Assembly (NCBI GenBank): GCA_017453765.1
Contig: JAFTEG010000287.1
Location: forward strand, 1-5,702
Length of the DNA stretch: 5,702 bases
Direction: 5' to 3'
Origin: Selenomonadaceae bacterium
GTDB lineage: Bacteria; Bacillota; Negativicutes; Selenomonadales; Selenomonadaceae
The position numbers and the translations under genes were made by a program. Below, in pieces: positions 1 through 5,564 of this stretch (position 1 is its first letter; each line of letters starts with the position of its first letter). A model generated the notes under the pieces. The model was not told the DNA's origin. It made no database searches and saw nothing but the letters and a program-made list of their open reading frames with translations.

Positions 1-1842
1 AACAGCGTCGTCAGCGTATTGGAAGGCGGCGAACCCACAGTCATAACGAATCCCGAAGGCAGTCGCATAACTCCTTCAGTGGTAGGTTTCACAAAGGACG
101 GTCAGCGCCTTGTAGGTCAGCTTGCAAAACGTCAAGCCGTATCCAATCCCGACAGAACAATTTCATCAATCAAGCGCCATATGGGCGAAAGCTACAAAGT
201 TTCAATCGACGGTAAAGACTACACGCCGCCGGAAATTTCCGCAATGGTACTGCAAAAACTTAAGGCGGACGCTGAAGCTTATCTCGGCGAAACGGTTACT
301 CAAGCAGTCATTACCGTACCGGCATATTTCAGCGACGCGCAACGTCAAGCTACAAAAGACGCGGGTAAAATCGCGGGACTTGAAGTACTGCGCATAATCA
401 ATGAACCTACGGCGGCGGCGCTTGCATACGGTCTTGATAAAGACAACGACGAAACAATTTTGGTATTTGACTTGGGCGGCGGCACGTTCGATGTTTCAAT
501 CCTTGAACTCAGTGAGGGTACCTTTGAAGTTAAGGCGACTAACGGCGACACGCATTTGGGCGGCGACGACTTCGATAAAAAAGTTATGGATTGGATTGTT
601 TCCGAATTTAAGCGCGATAACGGCGTTGACCTTTCAAAAGATAAAATGGCGGCACAACGTCTGATTGAGGCGGCTGAAAAGGCGAAAATCGAACTCAGCT
701 CCATGACGTCGACAAATATCAACCTGCCTTTCATCACGGCTGATGCCTCAGGTCCGAAACATTTGGATTTGACTTTGACACGTGCAAAATTCGACGAGTT
801 GACACGTGACTTGGTTGAACGCACAATGGATCCCACGCGCCTTGCAATGAAAGACGCAGAACTTGACGGCAAAGATATTCAAAAAATTATTTTGGTCGGC
901 GGCTCAACACGTATTCCGGCTGTACAAAATGCAATTCGCGAAATTTTGGGCAAAGAACCTTCCAAAGGCATTAACCCCGATGAATGCGTATCAATCGGCG
1001 CGGCAATTCAAGGCGGCGTACTTTCCGGCGAAGTCAAAGACGTTTTGCTTATCGACGTTACGCCGTTGTCACTTGGCATTGAAACGCTCGGCGGCGTCTG
1101 CACGAAAATTATTGAACGCAACACCTCAATTCCTACAACGAAGTCACAGGTTTTCTCAACGGCGGCGGACAATCAGTCAAGCGTTGAAATTCACGTCCTG
1201 CAGGGTGAACGCGAAATGGCGGCAGGAAATAAGACTCTCGGCAAGTTCGTGCTTTCCGACATTCCGCCTGCACCGCGCGGCGTACCGCAGATTGAAGTGA
1301 CTTTCGACATTGACGCTAACGGCATTGTCAACGTCTCGGCGAAGGATAAAGGTACCGGTCGCGAACAGAAAATTACTATTCAATCGTCAAGCGGCATGAG
1401 CAAGGATGATATTGACCGCATGGTTAAAGAAGCGCAGGCGCATGAGGCGGACGATAAGAAACAGCGTGAAGCGGCAGACGCGAAAAATGAAGCGGAACAT
1501 ACCGTTTACCAGGCTGAAAAGACTTGCAAGGATTTTGAAGGCAAAGTCGACGACGCGCTTATTAAAGACGTAAGAGCGGCGGTTGAGTCACTTAAAAATG
1601 ACTTGAACAGCTCCGACGTTGAAACGCTGAAAAAGAAGACCGAAGACGTAAGACAGGCGCTTTACAAAGTCAGCTCGGCGGCGTATCAGAGCGGCGCGAA
1701 TCAGCAACAGTACGCTGATCAAAATTCGGCAGGTTCTGAAAGCACGTCCGACAATTCGTCAAGCTCCGATTCCAACGCTAAGGCTGATGACGACGGTACA
1801 ATAGACGCCGAATACACCGAAGTTAAAAAAGACAAGAAATAA
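1..1842 (+). CDS. dnaK: Molecular chaperone DnaK (Hsp70), 5'-truncated by window edge
   Basis: Cytoplasmic Hsp70 ATPase that binds and releases exposed hydrophobic peptide segments, working with DnaJ (encoded downstream here) and GrpE. The frame is open from base 1, and its first codons read [14 protein letters not shown], which matches DnaK from about residue 13. About 12 residues (the MSKVIGIDLGTT-like start) are therefore missing, so the TTG at 19 is not the start. There are 613 codons here, about 625 in the full protein, normal for the family. In window codons: ATPase signatures around 104-140 ([16 protein letters not shown]), [11 protein letters not shown] at 156-166 and VGGSTRIP at 299-306; interdomain linker DVLLI at 347-351; substrate-binding beta domain to about 462; helical lid to about 570; then a Ser/Asn/Asp-rich tail ending [10 protein letters not shown]. 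The N-terminal domain lacks the proteobacterial loop insertion, so it is the Gram-positive type. The upstream control region (CIRCE, grpE) is outside the window. Identification is essentially certain. Confidence 0.98.
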   Translation, partial: NSVVSVLEGGEPTVITNPEGSRITPSVVGFTKDGQRLVGQLAKRQAVSNPDRTISSIKRHMGESYKVSIDGKDYTPPEISAMVLQKLKADAEAYLGETVTQAVITVPAYFSDAQRQATKDAGKIAGLEVLRIINEPTAAALAYGLDKDNDETILVFDLGGGTFDVSILELSEGTFEVKATNGDTHLGGDDFDKKVMDWIVSEFKRDNGVDLSKDKMAAQRLIEAAEKAKIELSSMTSTNINLPFITADASGPKHLDLTLTRAKFDELTRDLVERTMDPTRLAMKDAELDGKDIQKIILVGGSTRIPAVQNAIREILGKEPSKGINPDECVSIGAAIQGGVLSGEVKDVLLIDVTPLSLGIETLGGVCTKIIERNTSIPTTKSQVFSTAADNQSSVEIHVLQGEREMAAGNKTLGKFVLSDIPPAPRGVPQIEVTFDIDANGIVNVSAKDKGTGREQKITIQSSSGMSKDDIDRMVKEAQAHEADDKKQREAADAKNEAEHTVYQAEKTCKDFEGKVDDALIKDVRAAVESLKNDLNSSDVETLKKKTEDVRQALYKVSSAAYQSGANQQQYADQNSAGSESTSDNSSSSDSNAKADDDGTIDAEYTEVKKDKK

Positions 1843-1848
1843 ATCTTA

Positions 1849-1873
1849 AATCTGATTTTTTAATCTGACTTTT
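1849..1873. repeat. Short direct repeat AATCTGAYTTTT x2
   Basis: Two 12-base copies, at 1849-1860 and 1862-1873, differ at one position and sit at a 13-base period between the dnaK stop and its terminator. No function is evident. It may be a small slippage duplication in AT-rich 3' UTR. Confidence 0.5.
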
Positions 1874-1887
1874 AACCGAAAAAATTT

Positions 1888-1920
1888 GGCGGCAGGGTTT
1901 ATTCTCTGTCGCCTTTTTTT
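1888..1920 (+). terminator. Intrinsic terminator after dnaK
   Basis: GGCGGCAGGG (1888-1897) pairs over 10 bp with CTCTGTCGCC (1904-1913), with two G-U wobbles, around a 6-base loop (TTTATT). Seven T follow at 1914-1920. This is a textbook rho-independent terminator 45 bases after the dnaK stop. It implies that most dnaK transcripts end here and do not continue toward dnaJ. Confidence 0.92.
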
Positions 1921-1936
1921 GTAGTATGGAGAAAAA

Positions 1937-2725
1937 ATGTCGAAGTACAATGATATTGACATGAGCCGTTGGAAAGAATACGCAGACATTGAAACAGATT
2001 CTTTGTGGATTATTGACAAGCGCGACAATTCCGGCGTCCATATGGGCGATTATCATGGAAATTTTGTGCCGCAAATTCCGCACCAATTATTCAGCCGTTA
2101 CACGAAACAAGGCGATTGGATTTTGGATCCCTTTATGGGGAGTGGAACTTCTTTAATTGAGGCGCAACGTATGAAAAGAAATGCTATCGGCATTGAGTTA
2201 CAGCAGGAAGTTTTAGAAAAAGCCGCGCAGAGGATTGACGCTGAAAAAAACGGTGAGTCACGGACAATTCAAATTTGCGCTGACAGTGCGACGGCAGATT
2301 TAAAACCGGTGCTTGATTCCGCCGACATTGAAAAAGTGCAGTTCGTAATTTTTCACCCGCCGTACTGGGACATAATAAAATTTTCCGACAATCCCTACGA
2401 TTTATCTAATTGCGGCAATCTTGCAGATTTTCAAAACTCTTTCGGCAAGGTTATCGACAACACTACGGCGGTTTTGGAAAAAAATAGATACTGCGCGGTA
2501 GTCATAGGCGACAAGTACGCGAACAGTCAAGTTGTACCGCTCGGCTTTCATTGTATGAATTTATTTTTGGAGAGAGGATTTTTGCTGAAGGCGGTTATAG
2601 TTAAAAATTTCGGCGAAACAAAGGGCAAGGCGAATCAGCAGGCAATTTGGCGTTATCGTGCGCTTAAGAGTGATTTTTATATTTTCAAGCACGAATATAT
2701 TTTTGTATTCAAGAAAATTTTTTAG
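1937..2725 (+). CDS. DNA N4-cytosine/N6-adenine methyltransferase, apparently orphan
   Basis: Predicted SAM-dependent methylase acting on an exocyclic amino group of DNA; target base and recognition site are unknown. In 262 residues the motif order is X, I, IV: HGNFVPQIPHQL (40-51, motif X), LDPFMGSGT (63-71, the SAM-binding FxGxG loop), Glu87 in GIE (likely ribose contact, motif II), HPPYW (140-144, catalytic motif IV), VVIGDKY (188-194), and a C-terminal EYIFVFKK strand typical of N4/N6 methylases. Motif IV is normally D/N/S-PPY/W, so His in the first place is uncommon and leaves the target base open. The protein is short, with little room for a target recognition domain. ATG 1937 is supported by GGAG at 1928-1931, five bases upstream. 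The gene ends in tandem stops TAG-TGA. It starts 23 bp after the dnaK terminator stem, so it may depend on readthrough. Codons look AT-richer than in dnaK or dnaJ, which suggests acquisition. No intact restriction enzyme lies beside it. An RNA methylase is a less likely alternative. Confidence 0.85.
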   Translation: MSKYNDIDMSRWKEYADIETDSLWIIDKRDNSGVHMGDYHGNFVPQIPHQLFSRYTKQGDWILDPFMGSGTSLIEAQRMKRNAIGIELQQEVLEKAAQRIDAEKNGESRTIQICADSATADLKPVLDSADIEKVQFVIFHPPYWDIIKFSDNPYDLSNCGNLADFQNSFGKVIDNTTAVLEKNRYCAVVIGDKYANSQVVPLGFHCMNLFLERGFLLKAVIVKNFGETKGKANQQAIWRYRALKSDFYIFKHEYIFVFKKIF

Positions 2726-2732
2726 TGACGAT

Positions 2733-2761
2733 AAAAAAAGAGCTTAAGTCCCCTTAAACTC
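2733..2761 (-). terminator. Intrinsic terminator of the small minus-strand gene
   Basis: GAGCTTAAG (2740-2748) and CTTAAACTC (2753-2761) form a 9-bp stem with one C-A mismatch as written, around a 4-base loop. On the minus strand the stem is followed directly by seven T (A-tract at 2733-2739), so it ends transcription of the gene at 2797-3036. On the plus strand no T-tract follows directly, so it would be poor for the methyltransferase transcript, although the stem lies just past that gene's stop. Confidence 0.75.
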
Positions 2762-2796
2762 TCAATTATCATTTTGATTTTTACAATCAATACAGA

Positions 2797-3036
2797 TTAT
2801 TCATTATGTTTATATCCTGCAAGTCGTATTCTGTCTATGCGGTTACCGGGCGATTTACTGCGATCCAATTCTATATAAAAGTCTTTGTCCAAAGATGAAC
2901 CTGCTCTAGCCCACGATAATCCATTTCCGAGTTTTAAACTTTGATAATCGTCGGTAAATTCTTCCACATCTACCCAACGACTGTATCCGTTTTCATCCGG
3001 ATTTGCCAACTCCAAAAAAAGTTTCTGATTAGACAT
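2797..3036 (-). CDS. Small 79-residue protein, possible truncated restriction endonuclease
   Basis: A real gene by its signals: ATG at 3036 preceded by GGAGGAGGAG with a 7-base gap, a promoter with 17-bp spacing upstream, and an intrinsic terminator after the stop. The product is hydrophilic and soluble-looking, with no signal peptide or membrane segment. Visible blocks are LELANPDENGYSRWVDV (8-24), LGNGLSWARAGSSL (36-49) and PGNRIDRIRLAGY (63-75). From memory, this block order resembles the N-terminal part of some HNH-type type II restriction endonucleases (NPDENG.SRWV, then GNG.SW.R, then a GN.ID.IRL.G block before the nuclease domain). No HNH motif is present and the protein stops where that domain would begin. 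With a DNA methylase convergent next door, a decayed restriction-modification pair is plausible but unproven. It could equally be an independent small protein of unknown role. Confidence 0.8.
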   Translation of the reverse strand: MSNQKLFLELANPDENGYSRWVDVEEFTDDYQSLKLGNGLSWARAGSSLDKDFYIELDRSKSPGNRIDRIRLAGYKHNE

Positions 3037-3043
3037 CCTTTTT

Positions 3044-3053
3044 CTCCTCCTCC
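3044..3053 (-). promoter_or_regulatory. Strong Shine-Dalgarno of the small minus-strand gene
   Basis: On the minus strand this reads GGAGGAGGAG, a repeated near-perfect anti-16S match ending 7 bases before the ATG at 3036. It is the strongest RBS in the window and the main reason for accepting the small gene as translated. Confidence 0.85.
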
Positions 3054-3078
3054 AAAATATTTAGCAATAATTTATCTA

Positions 3079-3107
3079 ATTTTATAACATTCGTGGAATT
3101 AGTTCAA
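3079..3107 (-). promoter_or_regulatory. Sigma-A type promoter for the small minus-strand gene
   Basis: On the minus strand, TTGAAC (-35, at 3102-3107), a 17-base spacer and TAAAAT (-10, at 3079-3084). The -10 matches 5 of 6 consensus positions and the -35 matches 4 of 6. Transcription should begin near 3072, leaving a leader of about 36 bases that carries the strong RBS. Confidence 0.65.
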
Positions 3108-3114
3108 GATGAAC
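3102..3114. promoter_or_regulatory. Inverted repeat between divergent -35 boxes, candidate operator
   Basis: GTTCA-AGA-TGAAC is a perfect 5-bp inverted repeat with a 3-base centre. It covers the -35 box of the minus-strand promoter and ends two bases before the -35 box of the dnaJ promoter. A repressor bound here could reach both promoters. The repeat is short and could be chance. Confidence 0.3.
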
Positions 3115-3116
3115 GC

Positions 3117-3144
3117 TTGATAAATATAATTTTTTTCTTATAAT
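3117..3144 (+). promoter_or_regulatory. Sigma-A type promoter for dnaJ
   Basis: TTGATA (3117-3122, 5 of 6) and a perfect TATAAT (3139-3144) with a 16-base spacer that includes a T-tract. Start of transcription is expected near 3151, about 34 bases before the dnaJ ATG. No CIRCE inverted repeat (TTAGCACTC-N9-GAGTGCTAA) is present in this spacer, so dnaJ looks driven by a housekeeping promoter without local HrcA control. Confidence 0.75.
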
Positions 3145-3172
3145 ATGCAATGCCATTGATTAAAGTTTAGTG

Positions 3173-3180
3173 AAAGGTGA
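3173..3180 (+). promoter_or_regulatory. dnaJ ribosome binding site, fixes the ATG start
   Basis: AAAGGTGA lies 4 bases before ATG 3185. An in-frame GTG at 3170 overlaps this site and would add only MKGDN before the conserved MAQRDYYEVLG start. The ATG is therefore the start. Confidence 0.85.
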
Positions 3181-3184
3181 TAAC

Positions 3185-4357
3185 ATGGCTCAAAGAGATT
3201 ACTACGAAGTTTTAGGCTTAAATAAAAATGCGACGGACGATGAAATAAAAAAGGCTTATAAAAAGCTGGCGAAAAAATACCACCCCGATTTAAATCCCGA
3301 CGATAAAAATGCCGAAGCGAAAATGAAGGAGCTCAACGCGGCATATGACGTATTGGGAGATAAAGAAAAGCGTGCGCAGTATGACCAATTCGGACACGCG
3401 GGAGTTGGCGCAGGTGCAGGCGGCGGACGTCCCGGCGGCGGTTTCGGCGGTTTTGATATGGGAGATATTTTCGGACGTGCAAGCGGCGGCGGTTTTGGCT
3501 TTGAAGATATTTTCGAGGATCTTTTCGGCGGCAGAAGTCGTGCGCGTACAAAACCGCAGGGACCGGAAAAAGGCGCCGACTTACGCTACGATTTACAAGT
3601 AAGCTTTGAAGAGGCGGCATTTGGCAAGAAAATGAATATTAAAGTTCCGCGTCTTGAAAACTGCGAAGAGTGCGGCGGCAGTGGCGCGGCTAAGGGTACG
3701 TCGCCTGAAACTTGTCCCGATTGTAAAGGTACCGGCACGCGGCAGACTACCACTCGTATGCCTTTCGGCGTTGTTTCTGCAACTCGACCTTGCGAACGTT
3801 GTCACGGCAAGGGTACGATTATTAAAAATCCCTGCAACCACTGTCACGGCAACGGCAAAGTTCGCATTGAACGTGAAATTGAAGTCAACGTGCCGCAAGG
3901 CGTCGATAACGGTACGCGCCTTCGCATTGCTAACGGCGGACAAAGTGGCGAGCGCGGCGGTCCCGCAGGCGATTTGTACATTTACATTAACATCAAGCCG
4001 CATCCGATTTTCACGCGTGACGGTACAACCGTTCATTGCGAAGTACCTATCAGCTTTGTGCAGGCGGCACTCGGCGCGAAGGTTGAGGCGCCTACCATTG
4101 ACGGCAAAATTGAAGTGACCATCCCCGAAGGTACTCAGTCCGGCACCGTGTTCAAAATTCGCGGCAAGGGCATTCCGCGTTTTCGCGGCGAAGGCAGGGG
4201 CGATGAACTCGTTAAAGTCAAGGTGTTGACGCCTAAAAATCTTTCTGCGCGGCAGAAAAAGTTACTTCAAGATTTTGAATCCGGCGGCAATGACGTGGAG
4301 AATAATCCCGAAAAGAAATCTTTTCTCGACAAGCTTAAAGGGCTTTTTACCGACTAA
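3185..4357 (+). CDS. dnaJ: Co-chaperone DnaJ (Hsp40, type I)
   Basis: Cytoplasmic J-protein that binds unfolded clients, passes them to DnaK and stimulates DnaK ATP hydrolysis. The 390 residues show every type I part in order. The J domain (about 1-70) carries the essential HPD at 33-35. A Gly/Phe-rich linker follows at about 75-125, with GGG runs and repeated DIF/EDIFEDLFGG. The zinc-binding domain holds four intact CxxCxGxG repeats starting at Cys160, Cys177, Cys203 and Cys217. Two C-terminal beta domains bind substrate (PQGVDNGTRLR, then VTIPEGTQSGTVFKIRGKG). The tail ends KKSFLDKLKGLF. All key residues are present, so it should be active. It has its own promoter and is cut off from dnaK by the methyltransferase, the opposing small gene and two terminators, unlike the common dnaK-dnaJ adjacency. 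Identification is essentially certain. Confidence 0.98.
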   Translation: MAQRDYYEVLGLNKNATDDEIKKAYKKLAKKYHPDLNPDDKNAEAKMKELNAAYDVLGDKEKRAQYDQFGHAGVGAGAGGGRPGGGFGGFDMGDIFGRASGGGFGFEDIFEDLFGGRSRARTKPQGPEKGADLRYDLQVSFEEAAFGKKMNIKVPRLENCEECGGSGAAKGTSPETCPDCKGTGTRQTTTRMPFGVVSATRPCERCHGKGTIIKNPCNHCHGNGKVRIEREIEVNVPQGVDNGTRLRIANGGQSGERGGPAGDLYIYINIKPHPIFTRDGTTVHCEVPISFVQAALGAKVEAPTIDGKIEVTIPEGTQSGTVFKIRGKGIPRFRGEGRGDELVKVKVLTPKNLSARQKKLLQDFESGGNDVENNPEKKSFLDKLKGLFTD

Positions 4358-4371
4358 TCGGAAAGGGGGAA

Positions 4372-4406
4372 TAGATCGCTAGATCGCTAGATCGTTAGAT
4401 CGATAG
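4372..4406. repeat. Tandem octamer repeat TAGATCGN, four copies plus TAG
   Basis: Four head-to-tail copies: TAGATCGC (4372-4379), TAGATCGC (4380-4387), TAGATCGT (4388-4395) and TAGATCGA (4396-4403), then a partial TAG. Only the eighth base varies. Each copy carries one GATC, so GATC recurs exactly every 8 bp, and a fifth GATC lies at 4447-4450. The array begins 15 bases after the dnaJ stop. It could be a slippage microsatellite, a protein-binding array or a methylation-sensitive site; the sequence does not decide. Confidence 0.9.
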
Positions 4407-4461
4407 GGAGTTGGTTAATTTGGGTCTAAACGGCTAGCCAACCAGTGATCTAAAATTTTTT
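4395..4461 (+). terminator. Possible stem-loop and T-tract after dnaJ
   Basis: TTAGATC (4395-4401, within the last octamers) pairs perfectly with GATCTAA (4447-4453), and inside this GTTGG (4410-4414) can pair with CCAAC (4438-4442). Two A then six T (4456-4461) follow. This could be a weak dnaJ terminator, but the stem is AT-rich, interrupted and has a long loop. Each TAGATC copy in the array could compete for the same GATCTA arm. No convincing promoter for the next gene was found between here and 4479, so transcription may run through. Confidence 0.35.
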
Positions 4462-4482
4462 ATGGAAGAAATGGAAGTATGA
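4462..4482 (+). other. Possible six-codon leader peptide overlapping next start
   Basis: ATG at 4462 opens a six-codon frame (MEEMEV) whose TGA at 4480-4482 overlaps the ATG of the membrane-protein gene as ATGA. This arrangement can couple translation. However, no good RBS precedes the first ATG, and its GGAAG sequence may simply be the RBS of the downstream gene, so it may be chance. Confidence 0.2.
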
Positions 4483-5564
4483 CGTTTAACAAAGATAAAT
4501 TTGACAAGATTATAAAAAAATTTATGCTGATATTCCTCGTGCTGACGGTCACTGCCGCAGGGTTTAACGGCTTTTTTCTAAAGTGGGCTCTGCGCGACGG
4601 CGATCCGAATTTCGGCTTGGAAGCATACATGGAAGGCACGGCGAAACGTCCATTTGCTCACCGCGTTTTAATTCCCAACCTTGCAAAAACGGTGGCAAGT
4701 GCGATACCTGCCGACGCGAAGGAAAAATTGGCTAAACGGCTGATTGAACGCCGTGAAATTGAAAAAAAATACGCGCAGGCTGAAGTACCGCCTAAATACG
4801 TCGTCGAATACTATTTGACGGTAATTTTCGCATTTCTAAGCCTGTTCGCGCTGATATGGGTACTGCGGTCAATCCTATGCGAAGTCACCGGCGATAAAGT
4901 TGCAGGGACTCTAGCCGCGCTGTTATTCGGTCTAATCATACCGTACATTGAAGTTTTAGGCGGCTATTTTTATGACTTCCCCGAGTTTTTGGCATTCTTC
5001 CTTGCCGTACGTTTGGCGCTAAGCGGACGGCTAATCGCGCTTTTAATTTTGACGCCGATAGCCGAGCTTAACAAGGAAACATTTTTCTTTTTCCTGCCGA
5101 CGCTTTTCCCCTTCGTACGGCAAAGTCTTGACTTGAAAAAATCTGCCGCGTACATTTTAGGCGCAATGTTTATCGCAGGCGTGACCTATTTATTTGTACT
5201 TTCGAGATTCGCCGAAAATACCGGCGCAATGGCGGATTGGCGAATCATTGACCACGCGCAGGACTTTTTCCGCATTAACTCCTACTTCATTACGGATTCA
5301 ATTTACGGCATCGCCCTGCCGTCACGAATGCTCATCACGCACATAATCTACGTCGTATGGATTGGCAGGACGGCGTGGAAGTTTTTAAGCGACGAATGGA
5401 AATTGCACGTAAAAATTGCGCTTGTCATTAACGGCGCTCTGTACTTTATGTTCGTACTGCCGGGCGAACTGCGCGACTTGGGTTTACTGTTTCCGTCACT
5501 GATGATTTTGACGGCGTACTTTATTCGTGACGTCATACGAAAATGTTACGGCTTGGAAGGTTAG
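4479..5564 (+). CDS. Polytopic membrane protein, unassigned, GT-C-like features
   Basis: A 361-residue inner-membrane protein. Hydrophobic segments are seen at about 14-35, 108-130, 140-163, 169-193, 222-242, 280-300, 312-332 and 335-352, so about eight or nine spans. A charged stretch at about 36-107 follows the first span and probably forms the main non-membrane part. Notable conserved-looking motifs are RPFAHRVLIP (57-66), YDFPEF (165-170) and ELNKET (196-201). Such an R-P..-x-R-x-L-x-P block after the first helix, together with a membrane D-P-E and an NKET loop, recalls uncharacterised bacterial membrane proteins compared with GT-C polyprenyl-phosphate-sugar glycosyltransferases. That is an impression of family style, not an identification. 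The start ATG 4479 has GGAAG at 4464-4468 (10-base gap) and a second GGAAG very close, so translation may be modest. It follows dnaJ by 121 bp with no clear promoter. Its base use resembles that of the chaperone genes. The TAG stop abuts a possible insertion-sequence end. Confidence 0.85.
   Translation: MTFNKDKFDKIIKKFMLIFLVLTVTAAGFNGFFLKWALRDGDPNFGLEAYMEGTAKRPFAHRVLIPNLAKTVASAIPADAKEKLAKRLIERREIEKKYAQAEVPPKYVVEYYLTVIFAFLSLFALIWVLRSILCEVTGDKVAGTLAALLFGLIIPYIEVLGGYFYDFPEFLAFFLAVRLALSGRLIALLILTPIAELNKETFFFFLPTLFPFVRQSLDLKKSAAYILGAMFIAGVTYLFVLSRFAENTGAMADWRIIDHAQDFFRINSYFITDSIYGIALPSRMLITHIIYVVWIGRTAWKFLSDEWKLHVKIALVINGALYFMFVLPGELRDLGLLFPSLMILTAYFIRDVIRKCYGLEG

Noticed and set aside
345..872. 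175-codon open frame on the minus strand inside dnaK
   Set aside because: Antisense shadow of a highly conserved gene; the product is low-complexity Ser/Arg-rich and no RBS or promoter is apparent.
1823..2086. Minus-strand frames across the dnaK-methyltransferase junction
   Set aside because: They start inside the methyltransferase gene and run antisense through the terminator. No RBS, and the protein resembles nothing.
2774..2790. TTGATT-TTTAC-AATCAA hairpin between the two convergent genes
   Set aside because: A six-bp AT-rich stem without a T-tract; not a believable terminator beside the stronger one at 2733-2761.
3061..3069. TTAGCAATA as half of a CIRCE operator
   Set aside because: Only the first six bases match and there is no GAGTGCTAA arm nearby.
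3170..3184. GTG at 3170 as an earlier dnaJ start
   Set aside because: It overlaps the RBS and adds residues before the conserved MAQRDYYEVLG start; ATG 3185 is clearly better.
3593..4036. 147-codon minus-strand frame within dnaJ
   Set aside because: Shadow of the zinc-finger and C-terminal coding region, with no start signals.
4372..4406. Octamer array as a CRISPR array
   Set aside because: Units are 8 bp with no spacers; it is a simple tandem repeat.
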